Origin: a virus
IMG/VR virus record: IMGVR_UViG_3300023094_000001
Coordinates: 1 to 44,242 of that record
Length of the DNA stretch: 44,242 bases
Reading direction: 5' to 3' (one strand)
The position numbers and the translations under genes are program-made. Below the pieces are notes generated by a model. The model saw only the letters and a program-made list of their open reading frames with translations. It had not been told where the DNA came from and did not search any database. Below are positions 6,153-14,254 of this stretch, piece by piece; positions within the stretch are counted from its first letter, which is position 1; every line of letters starts with the position of its first letter.

Positions 6153-9100
6153 TTAAACCTCGTTCGTTCGCATTGCGGTGCCGCCTTCCGTCACCACTTC
6201 CAGCAAGTCCGCGAAACGCGCGGTGTTGCGCTGGATCTGGTCGAGCGCGGAATCCTGCTCGGCAATTCGTGTTGCCATCTGGGCGAGCGCGGCATCGGCC
6301 GCCGGGTTCGCCACAGGGGCCGACACTACCGGCGCGCTGTAACCCTGATATGTCTGCGCAGGTGCGGGGGCCGTGCTCGCCGGCATTGCGGCGCCGCCCT
6401 CGGTGTAGCGGGCCGTCTCCAGCAGGCTGGCGGCGGTGCGCGCTTGGATGCGCTGCAGGTCCAGCAACGTCGGTGCCTGCTCATCGGCGAGCGACAGCAG
6501 CGCCTGCGACAGGCCCGCCAGCGATTTCGCTGCGTCGACATCGCCCGCGCGCGCTTGCGCGGTGGCGGTGGCGAAAACGGCTTGTGCCTGTGCGAAGCTA
6601 GCCGCGCCGCCGCCGATCAGGCCACGAATGCGCGCCACCTCGTCCATGATCGACTTGTTGGCGTCGCGCCATGCGTTGGCGATCGCTTCGGCGGCGGCCT
6701 TGGCTTCCTGCGCAGCTTGTTCCTGGGCCTGCGCGAAGGCCTCGGCCATCTGCGCCGCTTTCTGGTCAGCGGCCATCTTGTCTTGCAGGGCGTACACCGC
6801 CTCTTTCGCCGCGCGGTTGGCCGGATCCAGCGCGGCCAGTTCCAAGGCGCGCAACGCGGCGGTGTTGCCTTGCAGCTGCAACATTTCGCGATTGATGCCT
6901 GCCCCCTCGCTGGCGACAGCGGCGGCCTTGTCCGCTGCGGCTTTGATGGCCTGGGCGGCAGTCTCGGCGGCAGTCGCCAGATCCTTCTGCGCGTTGATCT
7001 GATCTTGTATCGGGCGTATCGACGCCGCCATCGCGGCCAGCTCCAGTTCGCGCGAGTGGGCCAGTTGCTCGGCCGCCGTGTGCGTCAGGTTGTACAGCTC
7101 CAGCTCTTTGGCGGCGCGCTGTGTGGCCAGTTCCTCGGCGGCGCGCGCCGCTTCCTGCATGGCGGCCTGTTGCACTTGCTGTTGCTTCTCGTAGTTGGCC
7201 GCCCACGCTGCGGCGATATCTTGGTTCAGTTTCGCCGACGCGGCGATGGCGGCGTCTTCCGCCTTCAGCGCAGCCAGTCGGTCGTACAGCGCCACCGTGC
7301 TGGCGTCCATGCCCGCGATCTCCAGCGCGCGCACTGCGGCCTCACCTTGGCGAGCTGCCAGGAGTTGATCGATCTGCTGCTGATACCCAGCATTGATGGC
7401 CGCCAGCTTATCGGCCGCAGCTTGGAGTGCCGCCGCTGCTTTTTCGGCCGCATCAGCCGCCGCCTTTGTGGCGATGTCTTCCGCTTGAAGCGCTTTCAGC
7501 CGGTCGTACAGCGCCACCGTGCTGGCATCCATGCCTGCGATTTCCAGTGCGCGGACTGCGGCCTCGCCCTCGCGTGCGGCGATGATCTGGTCGATCTGCT
7601 GCTGGTATCCCCGGTTGGTTTCGGCCAAGGCCTCCGCAGCGGCTTTCGCGGCGGCAGCGGCTTCCTCCTGCGCCTTGGCGATCACGGCAGCGGCTTCTGC
7701 TGCGGTCTTCGCTTCCGCCTCGCGTGCGTCGGCAACGAGCTTGAACGATGGCGCCAGCGCGAGCATTTGCGCGAACAGCGTGGCACCGGCCTCGGTGCTG
7801 GTGTCGATCGCCAGCGTGGCGGCGGCGAACTGCTCGTTGGTCTTAAGGCTGCTCTGGCCCATGGCCGCCAGCTGCTCGGTGACAGCCTTCTGCACCGGCG
7901 CCAGGCGCTGGGCCTCAGTGAGGAAATTCTGCTGGAAGTAACCGACGCCGCTGGCCAGTGCGTCGAGACCGCCGGCCGCTTCGATCAGCCGTTCGCGTGC
8001 GGCAATGCTCGACACACCGACTGCGCCGAACGTCTTGCCAATCGCGCCGAACAGCGCATCTACGCTGGCATAGTTCGTGCTTACACGTTGCAGCGTAGTG
8101 GATAGGCTTTCGCCTTCCTTCTGGAACTTCGACAGGTTCGGCACCAGTTCAGCGGCCACCGTGTCGGCGACGCCCTCGAAGAACTTGGTGACGGCGCTCA
8201 GCTGCTCGGCTTCAGTCTTCAGCCCCGTCAGATCTACCCGCAGCGCCTGCACGCGGGTGGCGAGCGCGTCGGTGTTCGCGCCCACGGCGTCACCCATCAT
8301 CTTCGACACATCGAGGATCGCTTTGTACGTGTCGGTGAACGCCGTCACCTGGGCCTGGGTGAATGCGGTGCTGTCAGTGCCGCTCTTGCTGCTGGAGAAC
8401 CAGCCGCCCTTTTTCGTCCATGTGCTGAGCATGTTGCCGGTGGCGCCGGTCGGCGTGAGCATGCCTTCCAAGCTGGTGCCTGTGACTTCTTTCGGGCCGC
8501 TGCCGAATGCTTTCTTCAACAGCACCACGCCGCCGGCAATGCCGAGCGCAATCGGCCCAAGGGCGCCGGCCAGTGACGACAGACCTGCCACCGCGCCGGC
8601 GGCGCTGCCGCTGGTGAGCGCGGCCAGGCCAGCCGACAGGGTCTGCCCGATGGCGATCTGGCCGGTCAGCAGCGCACCGGCGGTTTGCAGTGCCCCGGTG
8701 GCGATGCTGCCAACCGAACCCAGCACCCCGGCAATGCCCGCCGCGCTGCCGATGCTACCAGCTACCCCGCCGCCCGCGAGCGACGACGCGGCCGCGCCGA
8801 CCACGCCCGAGGTGGCGCTGGTGGTCAGCTGGCCCTGCACGTTGATGATCCACTTCTTGATCGTCTGCTGGTACAGCCAATCGAAGAACACGTTTTTAAA
8901 CGTTTCTTTCAGGCGGGTCGCGCTATCCTTGCCCCCATTGGCGATCGAGATAAATGTGTCGTGCGCGGTCTTGTCGATGCTGGTCCAGAACTCGGTCTGT
9001 GCAGCTTTGCGCTTGTCCAGGTCATCGACGGTGCGCATAGCGGCGACGTTGCGGCGGCGCGCTTCGATCTCGCGCTCCAGCTGCGCCACCGTGTCCTCGC

Positions 9101-10649
9101 TCAGTTCCAGTTCGCCGCGCCGGGACAGTCGGTCTTCGTCGCGCGCGATAGTCAGCTCCGCGATCTCCATCTTGGTCTTGCCATAGGTGGCGACCAATTC
9201 CTCGTTGGCGTCGGCCTCGGACACCAGGGCAGCGTAGTTCTTGTCGCGCTCGTCTGCCAGAGCCGCGACGGCGGCGCGCGTCTGCTTGGCCGCGTTGGCG
9301 TTGCGCTCCAGCGCCTCGGCGGTGTCGAGCAGCGCATGCGCTTCCTTGATATGTTCTGCGGTCAGGGTGATCTTGCCGGCGGCTAGCTCCTGGTCCAGCT
9401 TGATGCGGGCCTGCTGCACCGGGGTGATCGCGGCGGCGCCGTCCACTTCCATCTGGTCGGCGGCCATCTTCTCCTTGATGGATGCGATCAGGCCGGCGTA
9501 GGCAGACTCTTCTTTCTTCGCGGCGGCCGCAGCGTCGGCGGCGGATTTCTTGCGCGCCGCTTCGATCTCGCCCGAGTTGAGGAAAGCCGCCACCTTGGCC
9601 GCGCTCTTACCGGTGGCCGTAGCTGTTTCCTCGGCCGTCTTGGTGACGGTCTTGCCGGTGTCCGTCCACAGATCGCCGATGCGCTTGGCTGCGTCACCCA
9701 GTCCGCCGTAGACGTCAGCAAACATTTCCGTATAGATATTTCCGACATCTTTAGCCGTCGCTACCGTGTCCTTGAAGTCGCTGGACATTACCTTAGCAAC
9801 GATAGCCATCGTGCCGCCAATAGCCTTGCCCAGGCCGACGAACAGCGCGGATACGCCGATGCCCACCGAATACAGACCTTTGAGAGACGCCGCCAGTACA
9901 TCAATGGTGCCCGCCAACTCTTTACTATTGGCGGCATTGGCCGAGAACTCGTCCGCGATTTTGGATAGCGTGGGCAGCAGGCCGGCGGCGATGCGCGTGC
10001 CGACGCCTTGAGCGGCAAAGCCCAGCTCGTCAATCTTGTCGTTGAATGCGCCGGCATCAGCGGCCACCTGCTCGGTGATGCCGGACAGTTCCTTGCCCCG
10101 CTCCACCAGAGTGCTGATGCCCTCGGAGCCGCCGTCGAGCAGCACCGCCGCCTCTTGCCAGCTCTTGCCCAGTGCCTCGGCGCCGAACGCTGCGCGCTGC
10201 TGCGGGTCTTCGATGTTTTTGAAAATGTCGGCCAGCTGCTTGAACGCTTCTAGCGGCTCGGTGGCGGTGATGCCCAGCTCGCGGAACTTTGCGCCGTCCT
10301 TACCGATGTTCATGCCGAGTTTGCTGATAGCACCGGCCACGCCTTCCAGGCTGGTGTCACCCAGCTTGGCGGCGTAGGACAGGCCGGCCAGGTCCTCGAT
10401 GGCCACCTTGGTGCGGGCGCTCATATCGTTGAGCGCGTCGGCGGCGTCGATACTGTTTTTGATGATGCCGGCAAACCCGGCGACGGCCGCGCCGACAGCG
10501 AGGCCGCCCAGCAGGTCTTTGAATTTCTCGACGGAGGCAGACATACCGTTGACCGCACCGGTCACTTCGCGGCGCGCGCCGTTCAGATCCTGCTGAAGAC
10601 GCGCGATGTCAGCTCGGAGGCGGATTTCTACGTCGCTGACAACGGTCAT
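6153..10649 (-). CDS. Tail tape measure protein
   Basis: A 1498-residue protein, the longest in the genome. The N-terminus has the usual lambda/HK97-type start (coiled coil, then LLGGLAVGAAVAGFAG), followed by long helical Ala/Lys/Glu segments. A Gly/Ala-rich hydrophobic zone near residues 590-710 could insert in the host membrane. The C-terminal third is a long coiled coil with a near-perfect 74-residue tandem duplication. It sits directly after the chaperone T reading frame (TGA then ATG). At about 1.5 angstrom per residue, the length suggests a tail near 220 nm. Confidence 0.93.
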   Translation of the reverse strand: MTVVSDVEIRLRADIARLQQDLNGARREVTGAVNGMSASVEKFKDLLGGLAVGAAVAGFAGIIKNSIDAADALNDMSARTKVAIEDLAGLSYAAKLGDTSLEGVAGAISKLGMNIGKDGAKFRELGITATEPLEAFKQLADIFKNIEDPQQRAAFGAEALGKSWQEAAVLLDGGSEGISTLVERGKELSGITEQVAADAGAFNDKIDELGFAAQGVGTRIAAGLLPTLSKIADEFSANAANSKELAGTIDVLAASLKGLYSVGIGVSALFVGLGKAIGGTMAIVAKVMSSDFKDTVATAKDVGNIYTEMFADVYGGLGDAAKRIGDLWTDTGKTVTKTAEETATATGKSAAKVAAFLNSGEIEAARKKSAADAAAAAKKEESAYAGLIASIKEKMAADQMEVDGAAAITPVQQARIKLDQELAAGKITLTAEHIKEAHALLDTAEALERNANAAKQTRAAVAALADERDKNYAALVSEADANEELVATYGKTKMEIAELTIARDEDRLSRRGELELSEDTVAQLEREIEARRRNVAAMRTVDDLDKRKAAQTEFWTSIDKTAHDTFISIANGGKDSATRLKETFKNVFFDWLYQQTIKKWIINVQGQLTTSATSGVVGAAASSLAGGGVAGSIGSAAGIAGVLGSVGSIATGALQTAGALLTGQIAIGQTLSAGLAALTSGSAAGAVAGLSSLAGALGPIALGIAGGVVLLKKAFGSGPKEVTGTSLEGMLTPTGATGNMLSTWTKKGGWFSSSKSGTDSTAFTQAQVTAFTDTYKAILDVSKMMGDAVGANTDALATRVQALRVDLTGLKTEAEQLSAVTKFFEGVADTVAAELVPNLSKFQKEGESLSTTLQRVSTNYASVDALFGAIGKTFGAVGVSSIAARERLIEAAGGLDALASGVGYFQQNFLTEAQRLAPVQKAVTEQLAAMGQSSLKTNEQFAAATLAIDTSTEAGATLFAQMLALAPSFKLVADAREAEAKTAAEAAAVIAKAQEEAAAAAKAAAEALAETNRGYQQQIDQIIAAREGEAAVRALEIAGMDASTVALYDRLKALQAEDIATKAAADAAEKAAAALQAAADKLAAINAGYQQQIDQLLAARQGEAAVRALEIAGMDASTVALYDRLAALKAEDAAIAASAKLNQDIAAAWAANYEKQQQVQQAAMQEAARAAEELATQRAAKELELYNLTHTAAEQLAHSRELELAAMAASIRPIQDQINAQKDLATAAETAAQAIKAAADKAAAVASEGAGINREMLQLQGNTAALRALELAALDPANRAAKEAVYALQDKMAADQKAAQMAEAFAQAQEQAAQEAKAAAEAIANAWRDANKSIMDEVARIRGLIGGGAASFAQAQAVFATATAQARAGDVDAAKSLAGLSQALLSLADEQAPTLLDLQRIQARTAASLLETARYTEGGAAMPASTAPAPAQTYQGYSAPVVSAPVANPAADAALAQMATRIAEQDSALDQIQRNTARFADLLEVVTEGGTAMRTNEV
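7268..7611 (-). repeat. Tandem 222-bp repeat inside the tape measure gene
   Basis: Two copies of a 74-codon unit lie in tandem. The block starting GYQQQID and containing EAAVRALEIAGMDASTVALY recurs after 222 bp, and GGTCGTACAGCGCCACCGTG occurs at 7280 and 7502 on the plus strand. A degenerate third copy may lie around LRALELAALDPANRAAKEAVY. Tape measures set tail length through their residue count, so repeat gain or loss would change tail length. Confidence 0.85.
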
Positions 10650-11138
10650 TCATTTCTCCTGTTTGGCCTTGCGTGCCAGTCTTCGTTCTTCCCGGTCCAG
10701 TGCTTTTTCTGCCTTCTGGTTCCGTGCCCACCTCCACCGCGCCTCAAACTCAGGCCATGGGCATTTCGCCTCGCGCTTGCTGGCGCTATGCGACTCACCC
10801 AAATACGCCTTGGAAAGCTGGATAAGCAAGCGCGACTCGAATGGCTCCCATTCTACCCCGAGCAAGTGCTCCCACGCCACAAGATCCGGTGCTTCGATTG
10901 GCCCGTCTTTCTTTGTCGGGCCAATCTCCCACAGGTAATCAAGCAGGTACTGCCCCCATTCGACTGGTGGCATCTGGAACGGCAGGCCGGACTCTTCCAC
11001 CACCTGCCTCCGTTGCTTCTCCGGTGGGCGCTGCTGTTTGCCTGTTTCGGGCAGCGCCTCGGGCAGCGCCTCGGGCGTTGCGTTTAGCCAGGCTGCGAAG
11101 CGGACGAATCGTTCGAGGCCGCTTGCTCTGGCAGATAG
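10650..11138 (-). CDS. Tail assembly chaperone T domain, expressed as G-T frameshift fusion
   Basis: This is an open frame overlapping the end of the G gene in the -1 frame. It is entered from G by slippage at GGGAAAC (11144-11138). The fusion would be 131 residues of G plus 162 residues of T, 293 in all. No ATG precedes the conserved part, and the first usable start, GTG at 11003, lies well inside it. The sequence continues open up to a stop at about 11148, just before the slippery site. The W- and E-rich segment (PPVEWGQYLLDYLWEIGP) and charged C-terminus fit T chaperones. It sits immediately before the tape measure, as in lambda. A tandem 12-bp repeat encodes PEALPEAL. Confidence 0.8.
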   Translation of the reverse strand, partial: LSARASGLERFVRFAAWLNATPEALPEALPETGKQQRPPEKQRRQVVEESGLPFQMPPVEWGQYLLDYLWEIGPTKKDGPIEAPDLVAWEHLLGVEWEPFESRLLIQLSKAYLGESHSASKREAKCPWPEFEARWRWARNQKAEKALDREERRLARKAKQEK

Positions 11139-11530
11139 TTTCCCCGATCACCCGCGTACTTGTTGAAGCCCGCCGCCACATGGCCGATCGTTTGATCTTC
11201 ATAGGCGGCGCGATACGCAGCATTGCCGATGCGGCCTTCGTAGTCGAAGCCGTCGAACGAAATGGTGATCGCGGCCAGGAACACGGCCAGGTCGCGGGCG
11301 TCCGCTTCCGGGTCGTCCTTCTGCTCTTTACCGTTCAGCAGCGACGACAGACTACCGGATTTCTTTTTGTTGAAGTCGTGCAGCGCGGACTGGAACACCT
11401 TGGTGCCGGGGCTGTGGTGGGTGATGGTCAGCGGGGTGATACCGTCTTCCTGGTACTGCACCTTGCCGGCGGCGTCGGTGACTGGGAATTTACCGACCGG
11501 CAGAATGGCGAGCGATTTCAGATTTTTCAT
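11084..11530 (-). CDS. Tail assembly chaperone G
   Basis: A 148-residue protein starting MKNLKSLAI at 11530. It lies between the tail tube and tape measure genes, the standard position of tail chaperone G, which coats the tape measure before tube polymerisation. The sequence is acidic and helical in its second half. Near its 3' end the codons CGG GGA AAC contain the heptamer GGGAAAC in the correct phase for -1 slippage into the T frame. An in-frame extension to 11569 lacks a clear ribosome site. Confidence 0.85.
   Translation of the reverse strand: MKNLKSLAILPVGKFPVTDAAGKVQYQEDGITPLTITHHSPGTKVFQSALHDFNKKKSGSLSSLLNGKEQKDDPEADARDLAVFLAAITISFDGFDYEGRIGNAAYRAAYEDQTIGHVAAGFNKYAGDRGNYLPEQAASNDSSASQPG
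11138..11144 (-). promoter_or_regulatory. Programmed -1 ribosomal frameshift site GGGAAAC
   Basis: On the minus strand G-GGA-AAC fits X XXY YYZ in the G reading frame. Slippage leads into the open T frame. A weak downstream stem, GCGG (11122-11119) with CCGC (11103-11100) plus inner CGAA/TTCG, could stimulate it, although the spacer of about 15 bases is longer than usual. Lambda uses the related GGGAAAG at the same step. Confidence 0.82.
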
Positions 11531-11572
11531 GGGTTTCTTTCTTGGGAGGATTAATGCACCTTCGGCCACCTG

Positions 11573-11588
11573 CGCCCTCCCAAGGGCG
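11573..11588 (-). other. Stem-loop between tail tube and chaperone G genes
   Basis: CGCCCT / AGGGCG forms a 6-bp stem with a 4-base loop in the gap between the tail tube stop and the G start. There is no T-tract on the leftward strand, so it is not a clear terminator. It may protect the abundant tail-tube mRNA 3' end or reduce read-through. Confidence 0.4.
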
Positions 11589-11631
11589 ACAGGCGACCGT
11601 CAGTGCTGGTTGTGGCCTAGTGGCCGGGTTC

Positions 11632-12138
11632 TTACGGGGTGATATCAGGGGTCGGGATGACCGGGGTCGTCGCCTTCAGCGCTTCCGATTGCAGCAGCAG
11701 CGTCAGGGCGTAGACCAGGTTGTCATTGGAGCCGCCGCCCGATTCGGACAGGTTCGACACCTGCGCGGTGCAGTACAGCACCGAACCGGATTGACGGACC
11801 ACGGCGAACGAGGCGACGGCGCGGGCGCGCATCGCGGTGTCGGCTGCGTCGAATGCCGCCGTGGTGCCGTCTTCGCCTTCTTCGAGCACTTGCCATTCGG
11901 AATCGATCAGTTGGTAGTTGCCGACGCGGCGGCGCACCAGACCTTGGCTCACGACGTCCAGCTCGGAGGTATTCGACTGGCGGCCTTCCATGGCGCCAAC
12001 CTGAGTGATGGTGAACTCGAAGACGTCGGAGGCACCGAAGAACGTTTCGAAAGCGGCCTCGGTGTTGTCGGTCGGACGACCGGCCTTGATGAACAGGCGC
12101 GTGCCTGCGTAAGTCTCAAAATCTGCTGGGAACGGCAT
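11632..12138 (-). CDS. Major tail (tube) protein
   Basis: A 168-residue protein in the canonical position: after the head-tail and tail-completion genes and before the chaperones. It begins MPFPADFETYAGTRLFI and contains beta-rich segments such as FEFTITQVGAMEGRQ, as expected of tail-tube subunits that stack as hexameric rings. A good AGGAGAATACATT ribosome site precedes the ATG. The extended loop and C-terminal TTPVIPTPDITP tail suggest a short flexible end. Family-level identification rests on position, size and composition. Confidence 0.85.
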   Translation of the reverse strand: MPFPADFETYAGTRLFIKAGRPTDNTEAAFETFFGASDVFEFTITQVGAMEGRQSNTSELDVVSQGLVRRRVGNYQLIDSEWQVLEEGEDGTTAAFDAADTAMRARAVASFAVVRQSGSVLYCTAQVSNLSESGGGSNDNLVYALTLLLQSEALKATTPVIPTPDITP

Positions 12139-12206
12139 AATGTATTCTCCTGTTGAATGCCCGCGCGCACCATTGCGAGACGGGCGGGCAAACCGATACC
12201 GCTATT

Positions 12207-12623
12207 CTAAATCGGTTCGGAATAAGTTACCATGAAATCCCGCGATTTTTCGTGGATTTTATCGTCACCCACTGGCAAGTCCGGGCCTTCGCCCATCGGC
12301 AGGATCGCCTTGACGCTGTACGACAACACCGTGCCGGTATGGACGCCGGCGCCGAGCGCTGCGGCCTTGAGGATTTTGTCGCTGGCCGCATAGCCGCCGG
12401 GGTCTTTCGCCAGTACCGTGACCTGTACGCGGGTACGCATGGTCTTTCCTGGCTGGCGCCGTGCGATGGTGCTGATCTCGTCGCCGTAGATGCGGGTGAC
12501 ACTGACCAGCGGCGGCTCGGTCCCCTGCGGCGCGGCGCCGGCGAAGATCTTCGCCGGCGGCACCAGGGCGGTGAGCGGGGCGTGTGCCGCGAGCAGGGCG
12601 CGGACGATAGCGACAGCGCTCAT
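12207..12623 (-). CDS. Tail completion / terminator protein (DUF3168-like)
   Basis: A 138-residue protein beginning MSAVAIVRALLAAHAPLTAL, then GTEPPLVSVTRI and a C-terminal MVTYSEP beta strand. This pattern matches small DUF3168-type tail terminators that cap the tube and join it to the head. It overlaps the HK97 gp10-like gene by ATGA and precedes the tube gene. Confidence 0.8.
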   Translation of the reverse strand: MSAVAIVRALLAAHAPLTALVPPAKIFAGAAPQGTEPPLVSVTRIYGDEISTIARRQPGKTMRTRVQVTVLAKDPGGYAASDKILKAAALGAGVHTGTVLSYSVKAILPMGEGPDLPVGDDKIHEKSRDFMVTYSEPI

Positions 12624-13117
12624 TCTTCCGCCTCGCCGGCTGGAGTCGGCTCTGGCGCCGACAATCCCTCTTTGGTCAGGCGCTTGCGTATTCGAGCTTG
12701 CACGGCCGCCACCGCCTCTGCGAATTTTGCCTCGGCCGCCGGCCGCATAAACGGCTTTGGCTTCGCCCCTGGGTGCGCTACGCTGCGCACCACGTTGCCG
12801 TTGATGGTCATCGCTTTCGCGGTTATGGCGTGGGGGCGGGTGCCGAACTCTACCATGTGGGCGTAGTAGACCTGCCCCCGCCCTACTTTCACGCTGGCCG
12901 TTACGTTACCGTCCTTGCCTTTGCGGGTAGTGACGCGGGATGCCCCCAGCAGCCCATCAGTCTTTGATATGGCGGCCAGGTTGCGCCGGACCTCGACCAA
13001 GTACACATTGGCCCCCGCACGCAACGCCCCCCGCATGATGTTGGTTTCCAACTTGGCGGGAAGTGTTTGCAGCAACTGATCCAGTTCGCGGCCGCCGGTG
13101 ATGTTTGCGTCGTTCAT
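12620..13117 (-). CDS. HK97 gp10-like head-tail / tail completion protein
   Basis: A 165-residue protein starting MNDANITGG at 13117, where the ATG overlaps the upstream stop. Hallmarks of the HK97 gp10 family are present: a start with LDQLLQTLP, a central ALRAGANVYLVEVRRN, then YYAHMVEFGTRPHAI and PHPGAKPKPFMRPA-like ends (here AHPGAKPKPFMRPAAEAK). The protein takes part in head-tail joining or tail completion. The acidic Pro/Glu tail is longer than usual. Confidence 0.88.
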   Translation of the reverse strand: MNDANITGGRELDQLLQTLPAKLETNIMRGALRAGANVYLVEVRRNLAAISKTDGLLGASRVTTRKGKDGNVTASVKVGRGQVYYAHMVEFGTRPHAITAKAMTINGNVVRSVAHPGAKPKPFMRPAAEAKFAEAVAAVQARIRKRLTKEGLSAPEPTPAGEAEE

Positions 13118-13458
13118 GAGCTGAATTCCCGTACCGTAAATTCGATGTACTCGCGCCGGCCAATTTCCGCCGGCCCCGCGCTGATCTGGTGGATGGTGTC
13201 TACCTCGTTGTGGATGATGATCCGCATGTCGGAGGTGACGCCCCGAACGTAGCGCATGCGCACTCGCGCCGGACGCTCGGCGAGGTTGATGGCCTGGCCG
13301 GTGCGCTCGGCGTTGCCCGGCAACGTGTCCCACACCTGCGCGGGCACGCGCTCGAAGACGGTCTCCCACTCACCCGGCTGCGGGCCATACTCGCCGTCCA
13401 CCTCGACGCCGGGGCGCTGGATGGTGATGCGCCGATCAAGCTGGCCGCCGGTTATCAT
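13114..13458 (-). CDS. Head-tail adaptor / stopper protein
   Basis: A 114-residue protein starting MITGGQLDRRITIQRPG at 13458. The opening LDRRITIQ, a central VWDTLPGNAERTGQAI and a final EYIEFTVREF match the phage head-tail joining family (SPP1 gp16-like stoppers). It overlaps genes on both sides by ATGA. In assembled particles such proteins form the ring below the connector and close the DNA channel. Confidence 0.88.
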   Translation of the reverse strand: MITGGQLDRRITIQRPGVEVDGEYGPQPGEWETVFERVPAQVWDTLPGNAERTGQAINLAERPARVRMRYVRGVTSDMRIIIHNEVDTIHQISAGPAEIGRREYIEFTVREFSS

Positions 13459-14018
13459 TGGTACACCACGTACGGCTGCAGCAGCCATTTGTAGAAGTCG
13501 TCGGGCAGTGCATAGGTCTGCCCCTCGTTCACCATGCTGCGGTGCTCGTAGAACGCACCGATGGCCAGCAGCATCCACTGGCGGATCGGCTCGGGCACGC
13601 TGGCCGCGTCGGCGTAGCCTGCTTGGTACTGGACGACAACGGCGCCGGACTGCGCGCGGGTAGATGGCCAGGTGGTGCCTGGCGCGGCGCTGATCGTCGG
13701 CGGGTCGGAGAAACCGTCCTCCAAATAACCGGTGTCCGACATGGTCTGCTCGGCGCCCTCGCTGTCGGTGTACTTAAGGCTGTCGATTTCGACCAGCGGC
13801 GGGCGCGGCACCTTCAGCACCGTGCAGAACGCATCCGCCCCGAAGGCCAGGGTCTGCGGCATCAGCGCGCGGTTGAGGCGCTCCTCTGCCATCTGGCGCG
13901 CGGCGCGGATCATACGCTCGACGTCGTCGTCCTCGTCCGGGTTGACGATGCGCAGATTCGCCTTGACCTCGGGCAAGGTCAAGGGTTCATCGGTCGGCGG
14001 GGTGATGACTTTTATCAT
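13455..14018 (-). CDS. Head-tail connector protein (HK97 gp6 / phiE125 gp8-like)
   Basis: A 187-residue protein. The start, VITPPTDEPLTLPEVKANLRI followed by DEDDDVERMIRAAR, is the standard signature of the gp6-like connector family that binds under the portal. The C-terminus (PEPIRQWMLLAIGAFYEHR) is the usual helical closing segment. Overlaps with both neighbours suggest translational coupling through the whole connector block. Confidence 0.9.
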   Translation of the reverse strand: MIKVITPPTDEPLTLPEVKANLRIVNPDEDDDVERMIRAARQMAEERLNRALMPQTLAFGADAFCTVLKVPRPPLVEIDSLKYTDSEGAEQTMSDTGYLEDGFSDPPTISAAPGTTWPSTRAQSGAVVVQYQAGYADAASVPEPIRQWMLLAIGAFYEHRSMVNEGQTYALPDDFYKWLLQPYVVYQ

Positions 14019-14254
14019 TTAAGCGACTTCACGTAGGCCGATATGACCGACTGTTTATCGGCACAATCTTTATAGTTCTGGTAGACCGCAGTGTAGTACC
14101 AGGAACGGATCTGCTCCGACGTTTTCGCTGCCTCAGGGATAGGCACCCAGGCCGCACACGATTCGAGATTACGTTTTTCGAGGAACGGTGCCGCAGATGC
14201 GGTAAAGACCGCCAAGGCTAATATAAAAAATGTAATTTTCACATTGTGCCTCAT
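14015..14254 (-). CDS. Small exported protein inserted in the head module
   Basis: A 79-residue protein with a signal peptide (MRHNVK, then a hydrophobic core ending ASAA-P) and a mature part with two cysteines and YQNYKDCADKQ. The Y-x-DCA pattern is faintly like the end of the o-spanin of this phage (RYADCAIRHR), but there is no lipobox. It overlaps its neighbours by ATGA at both ends. It is visibly A+T-richer than the connector genes. Exported proteins are not expected in head modules, so it looks like an inserted accessory gene. Function is unknown. Confidence 0.65.
   Translation of the reverse strand: MRHNVKITFFILALAVFTASAAPFLEKRNLESCAAWVPIPEAAKTSEQIRSWYYTAVYQNYKDCADKQSVISAYVKSLK

Noticed and set aside
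6024-8105. Long open frame on the plus strand (693 codons) opposite the tape measure
   Set aside because: It is antisense to a strong coding gene, has an Arg/Gly/Leu-rich shadow composition typical of G+C-rich DNA, and recognises no family.
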